Source: Leptasterias polaris (taxonomy: Eukaryota > Echinodermata > Asteroidea > Forcipulatida > Asteriidae). Taken from it: 64,000 bases of DNA. Shown here piece by piece: positions 1-11,372 of this stretch (its first letter is position 1; each line of letters starts with the position of its first letter). Where the stretch lies: assembly GCA_037783415.1 (NCBI GenBank), contig JAZGTN010000028.1, forward strand, positions 2,809,001 through 2,873,000, in the 5' to 3' direction. The notes beneath the pieces were generated by a model. The model searched no databases. It had not been told where the DNA came from and saw only the letters and a list, made by a program, of their open reading frames with translations. A program made the position numbers and the translations under genes.

Positions 1-2126
1 TTTCGATTCAAACATGTTAATGACGTCATGTAAAAGCGCAACATCCAGTCTATGTACGGATAAATGTTGTATAATTGATATCTCGAGGAGGTCATAAAGA
101 ACGCCAAACTAGAATTCATCTCCAGTATGATCAATTAGGGAAGTACTAAAAACAGTTTTATGGGTTTGCGTTACTTTTATTATTACGGAACGAGCTCAAT
201 CATGCTTTTGAAAAACTCTGTTTATTGCCTATACGAAGCCTGAAGTACTTGGATGAGTACGTTTTATTAGTTTAGACTTAATTATGTCTGTCTTCCTATC
301 TAGCTTTCAGAGCATGTTTTTAGCATGTACTTGGAAATAAAACTGCCACCAAAAAACAGCGACAGCAGTGTCGCCAGCAGCAACAGCATATTCAAATAGC
401 AACAATAGCGCAACAGCAGCAACAACAGCAGAGCGGCAGCAACAACAAAGGTAATTGCAGCACTGCAGCAACATCAGTGCGGCAGAATTAGCAGCACGGC
501 AGCGGGAACAGCTTTGAGGCAGCAGTGCGGCAGCAACAACAGCAGTGCAGCAGCAATGCGACATTAGCAACAACAAGCAAAATGAACAAGAGCAGCCGGC
601 AGCAGCAACAACAGCAACATGAGCAATGCAGCCTGGCAGCAGCAACAACTGCAACATGAGCAAGAGCAGCCTGGCAGCAGCAACAACAGCTACATGAGCA
701 AGAGCAGCCTGGCAGCAGCAACAACAGCAACATGAGCAAGAGCAGCCTGGCAGCAGCAACAAATAGCAACATGAGCAATAGCAGCCTGGCAGCAGCAACA
801 ACTGCAACATGAGCAAGAGCAGCCTGGCAGCAGCAACAACAGCAACATGAGCAAGAGCAGCCTGGCAGCAGCAACAACAGCAACATGAGCAAGAGCAGCC
901 TGGCAGCAGCAACAACAGCAACATGAGCAAGAGCAGCCTGGCAGCAGCAACAACAGCAACATGAGCAAGAGCAGCCTGGCAGCAGCAACAACAGCAACAT
1001 GAGCAAGAGCAGCCTGGCAGCAGCAACAAATAGCAACATGAGCAATAGCAGCCTGGCAGCAGCAACAAATAGCAACATGAGCAATAGCAGCCTAGCAGCA
1101 GCAACAACAGCTACATGCTCAATAGCAGCCTGGAAGCAGCAACAACAGCAACATGAGCAATAGCAGCCTAGCAGCAGCAACAACAGCTACATGCTCAATA
1201 GCAGCCTGGCAGCAGCAACAACAGCAACATCAGCAATGCAGCAATAGCGCAACAGCAGCAACAACAGCAGAGCGGCAGCAACAACAAAGGTAATTGCAGC
1301 ACTGCAGCAACATCAGCGATCAACATGCTCAATGGCAGCAGCAGCAACATCAACATCAACAATGCAGCCCGGCAGCAGCAGCAACAGCAACTTGAGCAAT
1401 TGCAGCCTGGCAGCAGCAACAACAGCAACATCAGCAATAGCAGCCTGGCAGCAACAACAGCAACATCAGCAATGCAGTCCGGCAGAAGCAACAACAGCAG
1501 CATGCTCAATAGCAGCGTAGCAGCAGCGTCGGTAACATGGGTATTAGGCCCACTGTTCAAACTTATTCAAACCGTAAAAAGCCACAAATTGTCTTTGCTG
1601 TATGCATGCGGTTAACAACAGTTATTTATCGCGATCAAGAAAGGTCTAAACCACTGAATCGTGTCAATACAAACATATGACAATTTCTGTTTAACTTAAT
1701 TTGATTTATTCACATATAAATAAAGACAAAGTAGGATACGGTGGGAAGAAAATGACAAGCAAGCTACTTTCTATGTTCTTATGCTTGAGGATCAATTAAC
1801 AATCAAACCATAGTCTCATATTTTTCTTTTACTAATACAACTAGAAGGTCACTGTACTTATTTGCGTATACGACTCAATGGTCATACGCCTCAAGTACTT
1901 TACAAGCCGCCATTTTAACTGTCAATGAGTAGCTGAAGAGCAACACCCATGCGTAAAATTATGCTAATCCGCATCATGCCTACTTCACAAATTAGCATAA
2001 ACTTCGAGTTTGATGTGGACCGATCTGCTAGCTTAGAAAGGACATGGAAATGTCAGTGTACTACATCATGGGTAGCTGGTAATAAAACATGGAATATAAT
2101 TTGACAGGAATGGAACCAAAACTTAC
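1..2126 (-). other. Partial intron 2 of the sGC beta-1 gene
   Basis: The donor GTAAGT of beta exon 2 sits at 2126-2121, so everything to the left is the start of the next intron. I looked on the minus strand for the continuation of the H-NOX domain and saw none, so the next exon is beyond the left edge. Apart from the minisatellite at 340-1535, bases 1-340 and 1536-2126 show no recognisable feature. Confidence 0.6.
340..1535. repeat. CAG/CAA-rich minisatellite, 38-bp period
   Basis: The core (about 600-1240) repeats a unit containing GAGCAAGAGCAGCCTGGCAG followed by CAGCAACAACAGCAACAT. Successive ATGs at 847, 885 and 923 show an exact 38-bp period. Shorter and variant units (GAGCAATAGCAGCC, AACAAATAGC) flank the core. 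Because 38 is not a multiple of three the frame shifts every unit, and long frames stay open only because the unit lacks stops. Three overlapping minus-strand frames of 92-266 codons (Leu/Cys/Ala-rich) and plus-strand Gln/Asn/Ser-rich frames are therefore repeat artefacts. It lies in the intron after beta exon 2. A transcribed or translated use cannot be excluded, but nothing supports one. Confidence 0.9.
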
Positions 2127-2200
2127 TTAATGGCCTCCCACTGCTCCTGACCGAACTTGCGAAGCACCAGTAGCTCCAAGGCATGGTTGACGAAACCATA
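2127..2200 (-). CDS. GUCY1B1: Soluble guanylate cyclase beta-1 subunit, coding exon 2 (start of H-NOX domain)
   Basis: The minus strand reads [17 protein letters not shown] and then QEQWEAI plus two bases of a Lys codon. This matches the nearly invariant N-terminus of animal sGC beta-1 ([13 protein letters not shown] in vertebrates). It is less like beta-2 (MYGFIN). The exon is 74 bp. Its acceptor is pyrimidine-rich and ends TTTACTGCACAG directly before TAT, and its donor is GTAAGT, so the exon enters in phase 0 and leaves in phase 2. No in-frame ATG precedes the Tyr, so the initiator must come from an upstream exon, and a suitable one lies at 3359-3361. In the family this domain binds heme and senses NO; the encoded part is the first helix only. 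The gene continues off the left edge. Confidence 0.88.
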
Positions 2201-3358
2201 CTGTGCAGTAAAGAGGCATGAGGAGAATAACAAAACAGAACAAGGATCAACATTTGAACTGTTTGACGAGTTTTAGGAAGTTGAATGCACTTAACTTTCT
2301 TGTTGACTTATGAGTATTTTACCACACCGAATGAAGCTGTGTAAGAAATTTTTTCCCGAGTCTGAGATGGGCATTACAACTCATAATTTCAAACAAAATA
2401 TTAATTTGATGTAAACACGAAATCGTAAGTGATTGAATCAGACTTGGTAAATTTGTGTATAGCCTGAAGGTTGTTTTTCTTCTTGCAAAAAAGGTTTAAT
2501 CATTTATACACAATGAGAATAAAGCGTCCTTCGAACAATTTACATACATTTACAATATCTACACCATCATGTAATATCCCAACGGCCCTTTATCCTGTCA
2601 CACAAAGTGGTCTATTTTTAGTTGTGTGACTCAAAATGAAATCAAGCGGTGCTCGTTCTCACAACAAGGACGTTCGGAAATACCTGCGAAACTTGAAGCT
2701 AAAAAGCGTGCAAAAATGATTTGACCCTTCAAGATTTACTGCCTTCTCAAGGAGTCGGCGGATTGAGGCTTTCAACAGTTCTCAACGAATACAATAACTG
2801 TACCCTCAACTATCCTTCCCTTGGATTTCTTTCGGTTTCCAGGAAAAAAAGTAGAGAATGCTTTTGGTTTGTTATTCGCAGGGAACACACTCTATCCTGG
2901 GAGTTAGCTGATAAGAGTTGATATACCTTAGTGGTTCGGCAGACTGAAAGCTACTCAGATGCCGTCAAACTGACACACAGCAACGGCCCCTACATTAAGT
3001 CCGTTCTTGAGATATACCGAGCCTGGGTATCGATAGCGGCAGTTCGTGCTTTAACACAGCCTTATTTGTTACGGTCAACACAAAGATAGACTCGAAAGCA
3101 ATTTTCTGTCCCATTTCCATGTTTTATTCGAGCTAATCCATGTTTTTCATTAAGGGTGCTATGGGGTGTATTGGTTACCACTTATATGCTGCTTTTTCTG
3201 GGCCGAAATAATCAAGTTGCTATGAATGCTGACAGTGCGAATGTCAAAATGAGATAATTGTTTACTCACATTCCGGTAAAGTGTATTTTGATAAAATAAT
3301 GTTAACGCATAACACAGATAAATTTCACTCGTTCACATGAAATTAAAGACTAACTTAC
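2201..3358 (-). other. Predicted intron 1 of sGC beta-1
   Basis: This 1158-bp stretch runs from a GTAAGT donor directly after an ATG (3358-3353) to the CAG acceptor at 2203-2201. It is phase 0. I see no repeat family, RNA gene or further exon in it; short frames on the plus strand (for example 2721-2921) resemble nothing known. Confidence 0.55.
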
Positions 3359-3361
3359 CAT
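3359..3361 (-). CDS. GUCY1B1: sGC beta-1 initiator-only coding exon (ATG then splice donor)
   Basis: The minus strand reads GAGCCATG immediately followed by GTAAGTTAG, a good start context fused to a consensus donor. Exon 2 of beta-1 begins with TAT (Tyr2) in phase 0 and has no Met of its own. An exon contributing just the ATG is therefore exactly what is needed, and ATG plus exon 2 gives the conserved MYGFVNH start. The assignment rests on splice logic and position (1.2 kb upstream, beside a CpG-rich segment), because one codon has no sequence similarity to test. An alternative ATG-donor exon further upstream remains possible. Confidence 0.62.
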
Positions 3362-3760
3362 GGCTCTATCTTTAGTTGGTACGTCGTCACAATCCTATCA
3401 CTCCTTTTCTGTGGCTTTATCCGGCAATAATCGCGGACAGTTTTTCTCCAAGGTTCACCTTTTTACTGGATTTTTCGAACGGACTGTGAGACGCATTCAT
3501 GGACGAGAAGTTAACGCCTTCAACCAAGCGAGCTTACGTGAAGGACTTACTGCCACACGATTTCCCCCAAAACGAAGCAAAATCCTGTTTTCTTACCGAA
3601 ACTTATTTCGGCGGGAAGCTGTCCCTGTATTTAACACGGGAATGAGCAAGGCAGTAATTCGCTGCCTTCACTCACACTAACCGCTGTGTTGTTGGTGATG
3701 ATACAAATGGGCTAGGGCTCCCTCTCGTGACTGTCTTCGACGATGTGGACCCTCTCTCCC
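3362..3760 (-). promoter_or_regulatory. Probable 5' UTR and promoter region of sGC beta-1
   Basis: Directly upstream (minus strand) of the predicted start codon lies a CpG-enriched block: I count about 17 CpG between 3421 and 3660, far denser than the surrounding AT-rich DNA. Such a block is common around transcription starts. I cannot see a clear TATA box or define the start site. The 106-codon plus-strand frame at 3360-3680 starts on the complement of the beta ATG and has no recognisable similarity, so I treat it as a shadow. Confidence 0.35.
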
Positions 3761-5530
3761 TCTCTTTACTTTCGTATCAAGCCGTGGATGGGAAAAGTGC
3801 ACACGGCTGTGCTGTCTTTCGTTTTGATGCCGCAGCAGGCTAAAAATAGCACTGGGTTTGGATTGGATGAGATAGACGCTGGGATTGCTCTTGGACAGTA
3901 CACGCGAGGCAGTTGCCGGCATCCATAAAAAGATGGAATTACCGGCCAGAATTCTGGCACTATGGAACACCATTATCAGAGGGAATGGTAAGGGGGTGAA
4001 CAACACGGCGGTGATGAGATCGATGAGTGAAATGATCTCAGAGACACCATACAGACTATCCGCAAGAAGTTGGAATTCCACCAAGCCTCGCTCCCCGCGC
4101 CAAGTAGGAAAGAAAGAAATAAAAATTCAAAAAATCTTTCAAAATAGAGCACTGAAGGTTTACATATAGATTCAAAGTTTACTCAATGAAAAATACACAT
4201 AGAGCGACTTTTTTTTATAGAGATTTGAATTCGACACCTTGGTATGAGATGAAGGTTAGTTTGGACGTAAAAGAATTGCAATAAATGTTGTTATTTCAAG
4301 ACGGCCTTTAACGTTACTTCTACACTCCTGTATAGTCTGGGACCATATTATCTGCTGTCCGCGGGATTCAGTCGCAGTCCGCCGTATACAATAATAAACC
4401 AATGTCATCTTAGATGATTTGGAGACACGGTCAATGACAAGACGGTTTGCCTGAATTTGTAGATTGCAATAACAGATGGACAGGTCACGTGCGTGTGAAC
4501 ATGTGTATATATTTGTCAAAAACCTAAATATTTCTGGAATTCGTAGCTCACAATTTTATAAGCAAAAGAGACAAACTCGATCTGAAGCAGAGTGTTTTTG
4601 ATGCTACTCTAAAATGATTCGATTATATAAATGAGTTTTGCAGAATGACTTCCTTCAATTGAACTTAAGCGAACTTCAAATTTGTGACAAACAAATATCC
4701 CTATAAAGTCAGTTATTTTGACGGGTTTTAAAGCTGGCACAGTGTTTAGTTCATAAACTCCTTACCTTGAAAGATATTTTGCAGTGCCCCCCCCCCCCCG
4801 GTTCGGCATAAATAAGTCAACCATCTGTAATTTGAGTTGAACCAGGCACGCAGGTTTGTGAAGTTATTCTACTCTTCTGGCCAATCCTTTTCATAAAACA
4901 TATTTTACACAATATGTAAATCAACACATTTGTGTATGAAATCGTGGTCCATTAAGAAGAATTCCAACATGAATATAAACAACGAAATGCTTCTTATTTA
5001 TTATAAATCTTGATTGAGATGATGCAGATGTTGTTATGAGTCTGATAATACTTGTTAATTATTTAATATAGTTGATATGTCCCGTTTAACAGCATGGTTT
5101 ATGGATGGAAAACTTCATTTCAGAGATTGAGAAAATAAGACAACACGGTTAAGACTACGAAAGTCTTCTATACCCAAACAATAACTAAAACAGAGAGAGT
5201 CTCCCTGTTTAAATACAATGAACGCCCAAGGTCGAGAAAAAGAATATAATTTGGATTTTACCCTAGGTTAAGCACTCAGTACTTTAGCCGACTTTACCCA
5301 AGTGATTTGCCTGTGGATTTTTTAGTTTTTTTTCAGAGAACTCTGGTAAAATACTGAGTATACAGTGCTTAATCCCCATCGGTGTTAGGGTGAAAACATA
5401 ACTATATCATTAGTCATGTTTACTCTTTGCTGGTATTGTACGACTGTAAATTTGTCTAAATGATTCTTTCTTTTTGCATTGTGAGTACGGAAACTGGTTT
5501 AATAACGGGATTTAAACTTGTATTCTGCAT
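3761..5530. other. Intergenic stretch without recognised gene
   Basis: The first part (3700-4090) is of mixed composition with several unremarkable overlapping frames on both strands (longest 135 codons, minus, 3677-4084), none resembling a known family. It may be upstream regulatory DNA of beta-1. A run of 13 C lies at 4787-4799. The rest is AT-rich and featureless. Confidence 0.4.
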
Positions 5531-5658
5531 CAGTTTGACCCATGTCTGGGTCATTTTTGACACAGATTTAAGATCATACCAGAACCCAGAAATGAGTCAG
5601 AGCCCCCTCAGACCCGGAATCTGGGTCAATTCTGACCCCCAGACGTTTCAAGAGTGTA
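5531..5658. repeat. GACCC/GGGTCA-type interspersed repeat, copy 1 (partial)
   Basis: The segment carries the recurring palindromic motifs TTGACCCATGTCTGGGTCA and GGGTCAATTCTGACCC and ends in AAGAGTGT. Other copies end the same way (26740, 24157, 43181, 48829). The left end is truncated relative to the 42.9-kb copy. Confidence 0.7.
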
Positions 5659-5821
5659 GTAGCCGCCTAAAACACCTTATCATTGATGGGAAACGGCTTG
5701 CATGTAATGAAAATAATTGAGTAGGGCCTACAACAACGGGCAGCTTGGCAGACTGAACCTTTTGGTTATACGAACACTATTTATCATTTCCCTCCCCATT
5801 CCAGCCTTCTCCACATCTCTA

Positions 5822-5865
5822 ATAAAGTTTATAGTCTTTCCCCCTTGTGGTTTATTATTTGATAT
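5822..5865 (+). repeat. Short remnant of tRNA-SINE-associated repeat
   Basis: CCCTTGTGGTTTATTATTTG (about 5841-5860) also occurs next to the tRNA-like sequences at 35.8 kb (inverted) and 47.45 kb, so this is a fragment of that SINE body. Confidence 0.5.
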
Positions 5866-6171
5866 ATTTTCTTTTCACTCTGCAATTATTTGTGTACATT
5901 GTATTGTGTAATTTATTTAATTCTCTTGAAGAGAAATGAAGTAATAATAAAGCGCAGCGGACATTTTGAAACAAGGGTAGATTTTCCTTTAACAAAATTG
6001 CGAACAATCTCGAGACAACAAAAACCCAAAGAATCTTGAGGAGTTCATTGACGGCAAGCAGGTTATATGAAAAAGGGAAAATAAGGAGGCTATTGGACAG
6101 TAATCTAGGACTAGAACTGGAATCGATTTGATGCAGCATTGAGATGGATATTCCTGGGCGCCATGGTTTCT

Positions 6172-6450
6172 TCATCTCCTCGATGGAGCCAAGAGGTCTT
6201 TCCATTCTATAGGGGGAGTTACCATGCCATGTGAGGTCTGGATAATCCGACCCAATGCCAGCGTATCATTACTGCATATCTCCATGGTTTTAGTAGTCGA
6301 TCGTCTTACTGCCGCGCCGTCTTGCATCTCACACACTAGTAAACTCGCCTCGCTCTCTGTGGCATTTCCATCCCAAATCCTATTGTCTTCTTTTCTTAGG
6401 TACAGCCTCCTTTCAGAAGAAAATGTATTTTGATAAATGGCTGTGCCCAC
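6172..6450 (-). other. Unassigned open frame in a GC-richer island
   Basis: A 92-codon frame (MGTAIYQNTFSSERRLYLRK at its start) lies in a GC-richer island within AT-rich DNA. A 69-codon frame overlaps on the plus strand. I do not recognise the product; there is no signal peptide or known motif. It could be part of an exon, a mobile-element fragment or chance. Confidence 0.15.
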
Positions 6451-7264
6451 AGTGTTGTAAAGGACATCAATTTGAAGAGATTTTAAAGACGTTGATGAAG
6501 ACGTTAGGTGAATAATGTTTGTAGTGTAGATTATAAATAACGATTCAATGGTAAGGTTAATCGGGGACTCTATTTTTATTAGGATTCTGTGGCTATTGAT
6601 AATTTGCAGAGCACTTAAGGTTGCCTTTCAAAAGAGCTTTTCAAATGTCACGAGCTCATTTCTATATTGGTATTCCATCAATTGTTAAAACATGAATTAA
6701 ATGGTAAATACAACAACGTGAAACATTGATTTAGGTTTAGTGGAAGCCCTTAAGGACATACTGTAATTTGGAATTGTAGTATCACGACGAGAACTCAGTT
6801 GCTGAAGTGGATGGAAGTTGTAATTTGCTGGTTATATTAAAACTATAAACCTCTCTTCTCATGTTTGGATATGGCGATAAGTGGGTTGTATCTTGGTGTG
6901 TGCGAAGTGGAAAACTTCAGCATGGACATCAATGGGAAATGACGTGGTTAACTGGCAGTGAATATGCTAGTATAAATATACAACCATGGCTATTAATGTG
7001 TCACTATGTGTGGGGAATGCACACCTTCGATTCATGGAGTTAAAGGGATAGGGTTATACTTTGGTAATGGCCAAGAAAAGGAATTTTGTAGTTTTTATCC
7101 AGGGCCTACTTCTTATGAAGGTATGTAATGGCAGTGAAACATCCTGCATAATTATTACGTCTGAAGAGCCCCCCCCCCCCCATTGATTCGAAATCAATAA
7201 AATTATGTCGAAAATTGGAGCCTCTAAATTACCTTCAGGCGACTTTTGGAAATTTCCGTGGTGT

Positions 7265-7470
7265 CTGTTTGAATCATGCCCTCAGTGCGGCCAGAGACGC
7301 GGTTGGTACCCGCTGTCACATCGCTGAACGTGGATGGATTCAACAAACTTGGTGAAATGTACCTTGACACTTGTTTACCGTTTTCTCAATAAGTAGGCAC
7401 TGTTTTCAATTGAAACTTTCACAGGTGACTTTTATTGTTTACTTGATAATGTTGCCAATAAATCAGTATT
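7265..7470 (-). repeat. MITE family F, diverged copy (inverted)
   Basis: The stretch with GGTTGGTACCCGCTGTCAC, then GAACGTGGATGGATTCAAC and GAAACTTTCACAGGTGACTT is the reverse complement of parts of the 34.4-kb and 50.8-kb copies. The terminal repeats are not clear here. Confidence 0.6.
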
Positions 7471-8786
7471 ACATTGACAAAAGCAACGACGAGACAACCT
7501 TTAAACAAGTAACCTACTGGGTAATGTTTGTGTCATGTGGCGTACCGATAGTGAAGATTGAAGTTAGCCATAGAACCATTTAACCATATTATTGTAAGGT
7601 GGATGTGATGTATATCATTGACGCGATAGGGAACTGCTACGGACCAATCACAAACACTGCTGTGTATAGAAAGTTATACAGTCTTGAGTTATTGCGAAAG
7701 CGATTTCTTCAATTTAAGTTTATCACATGGTTTAAAGTTCACGTGTGGACAGAATTATACTCCTAAACACCTCGAGTAGAAGAACTCATTTTACAACTTG
7801 AGTTATTTCCTTGAATCCCAACCATTTTACTTTGGAGGAATTTCAACTGGTTATTCGATCAGGTGCTAAAGATTGAACACAGCCGCTTTTTATATTATAC
7901 TTTGAACATTAAAGTATACCGTGACTAATAGAACAAGCGACTGAATCGTCTCACGGACGAGTTCCTCCAAACAGCTTGGGATTGGATGCCAACTATATTT
8001 TTGTGTAAGATATTAAGATTTTTTGCTGTTTGTCAACTGCGATTCAGTAGCATTAAAGTTCTGGTCTATCTTTGTACATGTATACGTATTACTAAGCTTA
8101 CTGATAAGACGTCAGGGTTACTACGTCAAGGGCATGGTGCTCTGACTGACGTCAAGCTCGTCTGGAAATTTGGACAGGGGAAATATGTCACTTCTCAAGT
8201 TCAAATAAAGTCTGATGCTTATTACAGGAAACGCGGATGTTGCAATGCGATGGCACTCTGTATCTCTGAAGGATTGCACAAATAGATCATTGGGTCACAG
8301 GTGATTGGAGGTTTCCAATTTGTTGAATTTAATTAGCGGGTGTCATTCAAAACGCCTACTCTATGTCAACCTTATTGAATATAGTTGACATATAGTCGAG
8401 AACAACTTTAACTATACTGCTTTGTTAACCGTGTTTTTCAATTTACCTTGATCATGTTTTCATTTTCAACATGGCCTGCATGTATATGATTTCACTTGAT
8501 GAGGTTTTACTGTTGAGAACCAAGGCCACATTTCGTAAAGAGTGTTTACCTTAAAGCGAATGTTTGTGCTTTAATAGTATAGCTGACAAAAATGCGTTAG
8601 CAAAAGTATATTTCATAAACGGTTGAGATATTTGACAGTGTGTGTGTACATATTGAATGGATTCTCATTGTTGCGTCACTCATCTGCTTCTTGGAAAGGT
8701 AGCTTGCCTTTTGCTTTGGTTACGGCTAGCAGTGATTATGAAATAGAAAATTCTGCTAATGGCCGCCCCGTAAGCAGAAAACATCT

Positions 8787-8983
8787 GGGCCCAATTTCAT
8801 AGAGCTGCTTAAGCAGAGAATATTGCTTAAAAATTTGTTGCTTAGCAGAAATGAGCAGGATACCAGTCACAAATTGTACGTGTGACATGGTAGTTTGGCT
8901 GGTAACCTTATTCTGGTATTAAGCATAATTTTATGGTGCTTAACTACTTTTTGTGCTTAAGCAGCTCTATGAAATTGGACCCT
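8787..8983. mobile_element. MITE family D, complete copy
   Basis: A 197-bp non-autonomous DNA element. The left end is GGGCCCAATTTCATAGAGCT and the right end AGCTCTATGAAATTGGACCC, near-perfect terminal inverted repeats. The interior is a diffuse palindrome of TGCTTAAGCA-like words. There is no coding capacity. Diverged relatives lie at 11171, 27968 and 55017. Confidence 0.85.
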
Positions 8984-9154
8984 GGTTACAGGCTTTATGA
9001 AATTGTGTTCAGGTCTTGTTATGAGACTGGCGGCGTCCAATAGACCAACATATTTCCGGTTCATACTTTTGACGAAATCACCGAGTTATCAAGAGTGAAA
9101 AGGTACCATGTAGACACATTTTGTTTGAGGTGAAAGGTGAAAGTAAGTGTTCTT

Positions 9155-9298
9155 GGGCCGATTTCACAAAGAGCTAAGTTTGATCTTAGCTGTGTATCAA
9201 TCTTAATTGCTATAAGCAAAGTGTGATGTCACGATACAAATCACCATGGCAATGTTGACAACACGTCTTAACTAGATGGATTTTGTGAAATCGAGCCC
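9155..9298. mobile_element. MITE family E
   Basis: A 144-bp element with terminal inverted repeats GGGCCGATTTCACAAA and TTTGTGAAATCGAGCCC. The ends resemble family D (GGGCC), but the interior differs (TAAGTTTGATCTTAGCTGTG). Only one copy is seen in this window. Confidence 0.75.
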
Positions 9299-9774
9299 GT
9301 GTGAGTTTGTGAGTGTGCGTACAACATACTAAAACATGTCTGCAGTATAGTGTAGCTGTACGTTTGAAAACATATTGCTCCGCCGTACTCTTGTGGTTTC
9401 TTGGATATTTGATACAAAATTACGACAATGCAAAAATACACTCTGAACATTTCCCCCCAAGTTGTTGCAACAAACTCCTCTGACTTCAAAGTCTAAACTG
9501 AGATACCGCCACGAGGAGGAGGCTACGAGCCTTCAAGACTAAAACGGATCTTAGTGTCGATCAAATTAATGGTTCCTCCACCGGCAGTTCACTGGAAGCG
9601 CCATAAATCCCCTTGAATCTGTAAATCCGACACATTGGGCATAATGTGGTAAGGTTTTTTATTTCAATGAATGATTCAGCGTAAGGTGAACTAACTGCTC
9701 TATTTCTGAAGGCTACTTTATAATCTTAAAAAAGAAGATGCCTACTGCTGAAGCGTTAAAGGGACACACGAGAA

Positions 9775-10005
9775 AATAACATAATAATACAGCCATAGTT
9801 ATGACTGACATCTCATAATTATGACTTGTATAAGTTATGATGACTTATTTTTATCTCAAAACTATATCTTGTATGACACAATTCAAAACTTACTTTATGC
9901 TAAATCTTAATTATAAGACATGTCATATTATAACTTAAGCTAAGATAGTTATGAGATAGTTGTAATAATTATGACTTTAAGTCTAATAAATATGACTAAA
10001 TTAAA
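9775..10005. repeat. AT-rich TTATGACTT-motif low-complexity block
   Basis: Words such as TAATTATGACTT and AGTCATAATT recur on both strands, giving potential for small hairpins. No gene is visible. Confidence 0.6.
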
Positions 10006-10789
10006 GGTAGGTGGACAGATTGGTGATTACTCCTATGATTAATGACCATACAAATGTACTTGTTAACCTTTTAGCCACTGGACCGCCCAGCCGCCAAAAG
10101 CGATAGACCGTTACATGCGGTAGAAGGAAAAACTCACAAGCTTGTGTATTGCGATAAAACAAAAAAAAGAACAGAAAAACACCCCAAAACATAAAAATAA
10201 AAATACATGGCCAGTTGGCCAAGTCAATGGCAATAGTTTAGATAATAATTTTTAATTCACTCCCCTTCACAGATGACTTGTAAAGATGGTAACGCTAATG
10301 TTGGATGAAATTGTGTAGCTTTCACCAAAAACATTTGTAACCAAACAAAAATTAATTTTCTTTCATCATGATGATCAAAAACTAATGACTTTGCAATTAA
10401 TCACTATGAGCATTTGATGCCAGATAAAAGACTTCAAAAACTATTGTGTTCATTTTAACCTTATGAAAAATAATCGCCAGGAAAATTCCCGGTAGCCGTT
10501 AACGAGAGGCAGTTATTGTTCCCTAGGGATTCATCACCTTCGAATTGGAAACAATAATGTTATTCAATGACAATATTTACAAAATAGACGAAAACTGGGC
10601 CTACATAATTAGCCTTTTAATTGGTGTCTTTTGAAAATTTGAACCACGGTTCTAGTAATTTACTGCAAGAGTCTTGGAAAACTAAACATCGTTCCAGCAA
10701 ACTCGGGCGGTGCAGTGACTAGACGGTTAAGAAGCACGACAGTGTTGACAGTATAATACGTTTTAAGACAGGATTTCCTACAAATGGCT

Positions 10790-11010
10790 TTGATAAATTT
10801 TCACAAAACAATTGAATCTGAGAAAAAAATCATGTTTGAACGTGGTTTGTACCCGTTCTCACCTCCCTAAACGTATTATGGCTCGAAGATCTTGTGAAAA
10901 TACCATTACCGTTTTTATGCTGTCTTTTCAGAAAGTAGACGTTTGTATTCAGCTGGAACTTTCACATGTGACTTTTATTGTATCTTTCTTTATAATGTTG
11001 CCTATAAATT
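10790..11010 (-). repeat. MITE family F, diverged copy (inverted)
   Basis: The stretch TTTGTACCCGTTCTCACC ... GAAAATACCATTACCGTTTT ... CAGCTGGAACTTTCACATGT is the reverse complement of the 34.44-34.60 kb segment. The short plus-strand frame at 10812-11012 lies inside it and is not a gene. Confidence 0.6.
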
Positions 11011-11170
11011 AGCATTACGTTTGACAAAAACCGATCTATGAACCAACATTGTTTGACACAAGTCATAACTGTTTTTTTTTAGCTAACTCATAGTTGTGTG
11101 GTCTAAGTCGTACTTCTCAATGACCCTTTAAGAAAAACCAATCTTTGTTTTTTACATGCATCAATCTGCG

Positions 11171-11372
11171 GGGCCCAATTTTACGGAGTTGCTTCAGCAC
11201 GAAAAAGCAGCTCAGCACAGATTACGCTTACCAGAGTAAGGTTGCCAGCCAACTTACCATTTAACATGTAGGGCCTATACGTACTATCTGTGACGGGTAT
11301 CCTGCTCATTTTTGCTTAGCCAGAAAATTAAAGCAATAACTTTTGCCCAAGGAGCTTTTCGAATTTGAGCCC
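11171..11372. mobile_element. MITE family D, diverged copy
   Basis: Left end GGGCCCAATTTTACGGAGTT, right end GAGCTTTTCGAATTTGAGCCC (inverted, with mismatches). Size and interior (TGCTCATTTTTGCTTAGCC) match family D. Confidence 0.7.

Larger units (their letters stand above)
5866..8786. other. Intergenic stretch, no gene recognised
   Basis: Outside the open frame at 6172-6450 and the repeat at 7265-7470 there is only AT-rich sequence. A C run of about 11 lies near 7170-7180. Short frames at 6861, 7371 and 7986 have no recognisable similarity. Confidence 0.4.

Noticed and set aside
307..1560. Long Leu/Cys-rich and Gln-rich open frames as genes.
   Set aside because: They are produced by the stop-free 38-bp minisatellite, shift frame each unit, and overlap on both strands.
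3360..3680. A 106-codon plus-strand frame starting ATGGCTCTATC.
   Set aside because: Its start is the complement of the predicted beta ATG and splice donor, the product has no recognisable similarity, and the region fits a CpG-rich 5' UTR better.
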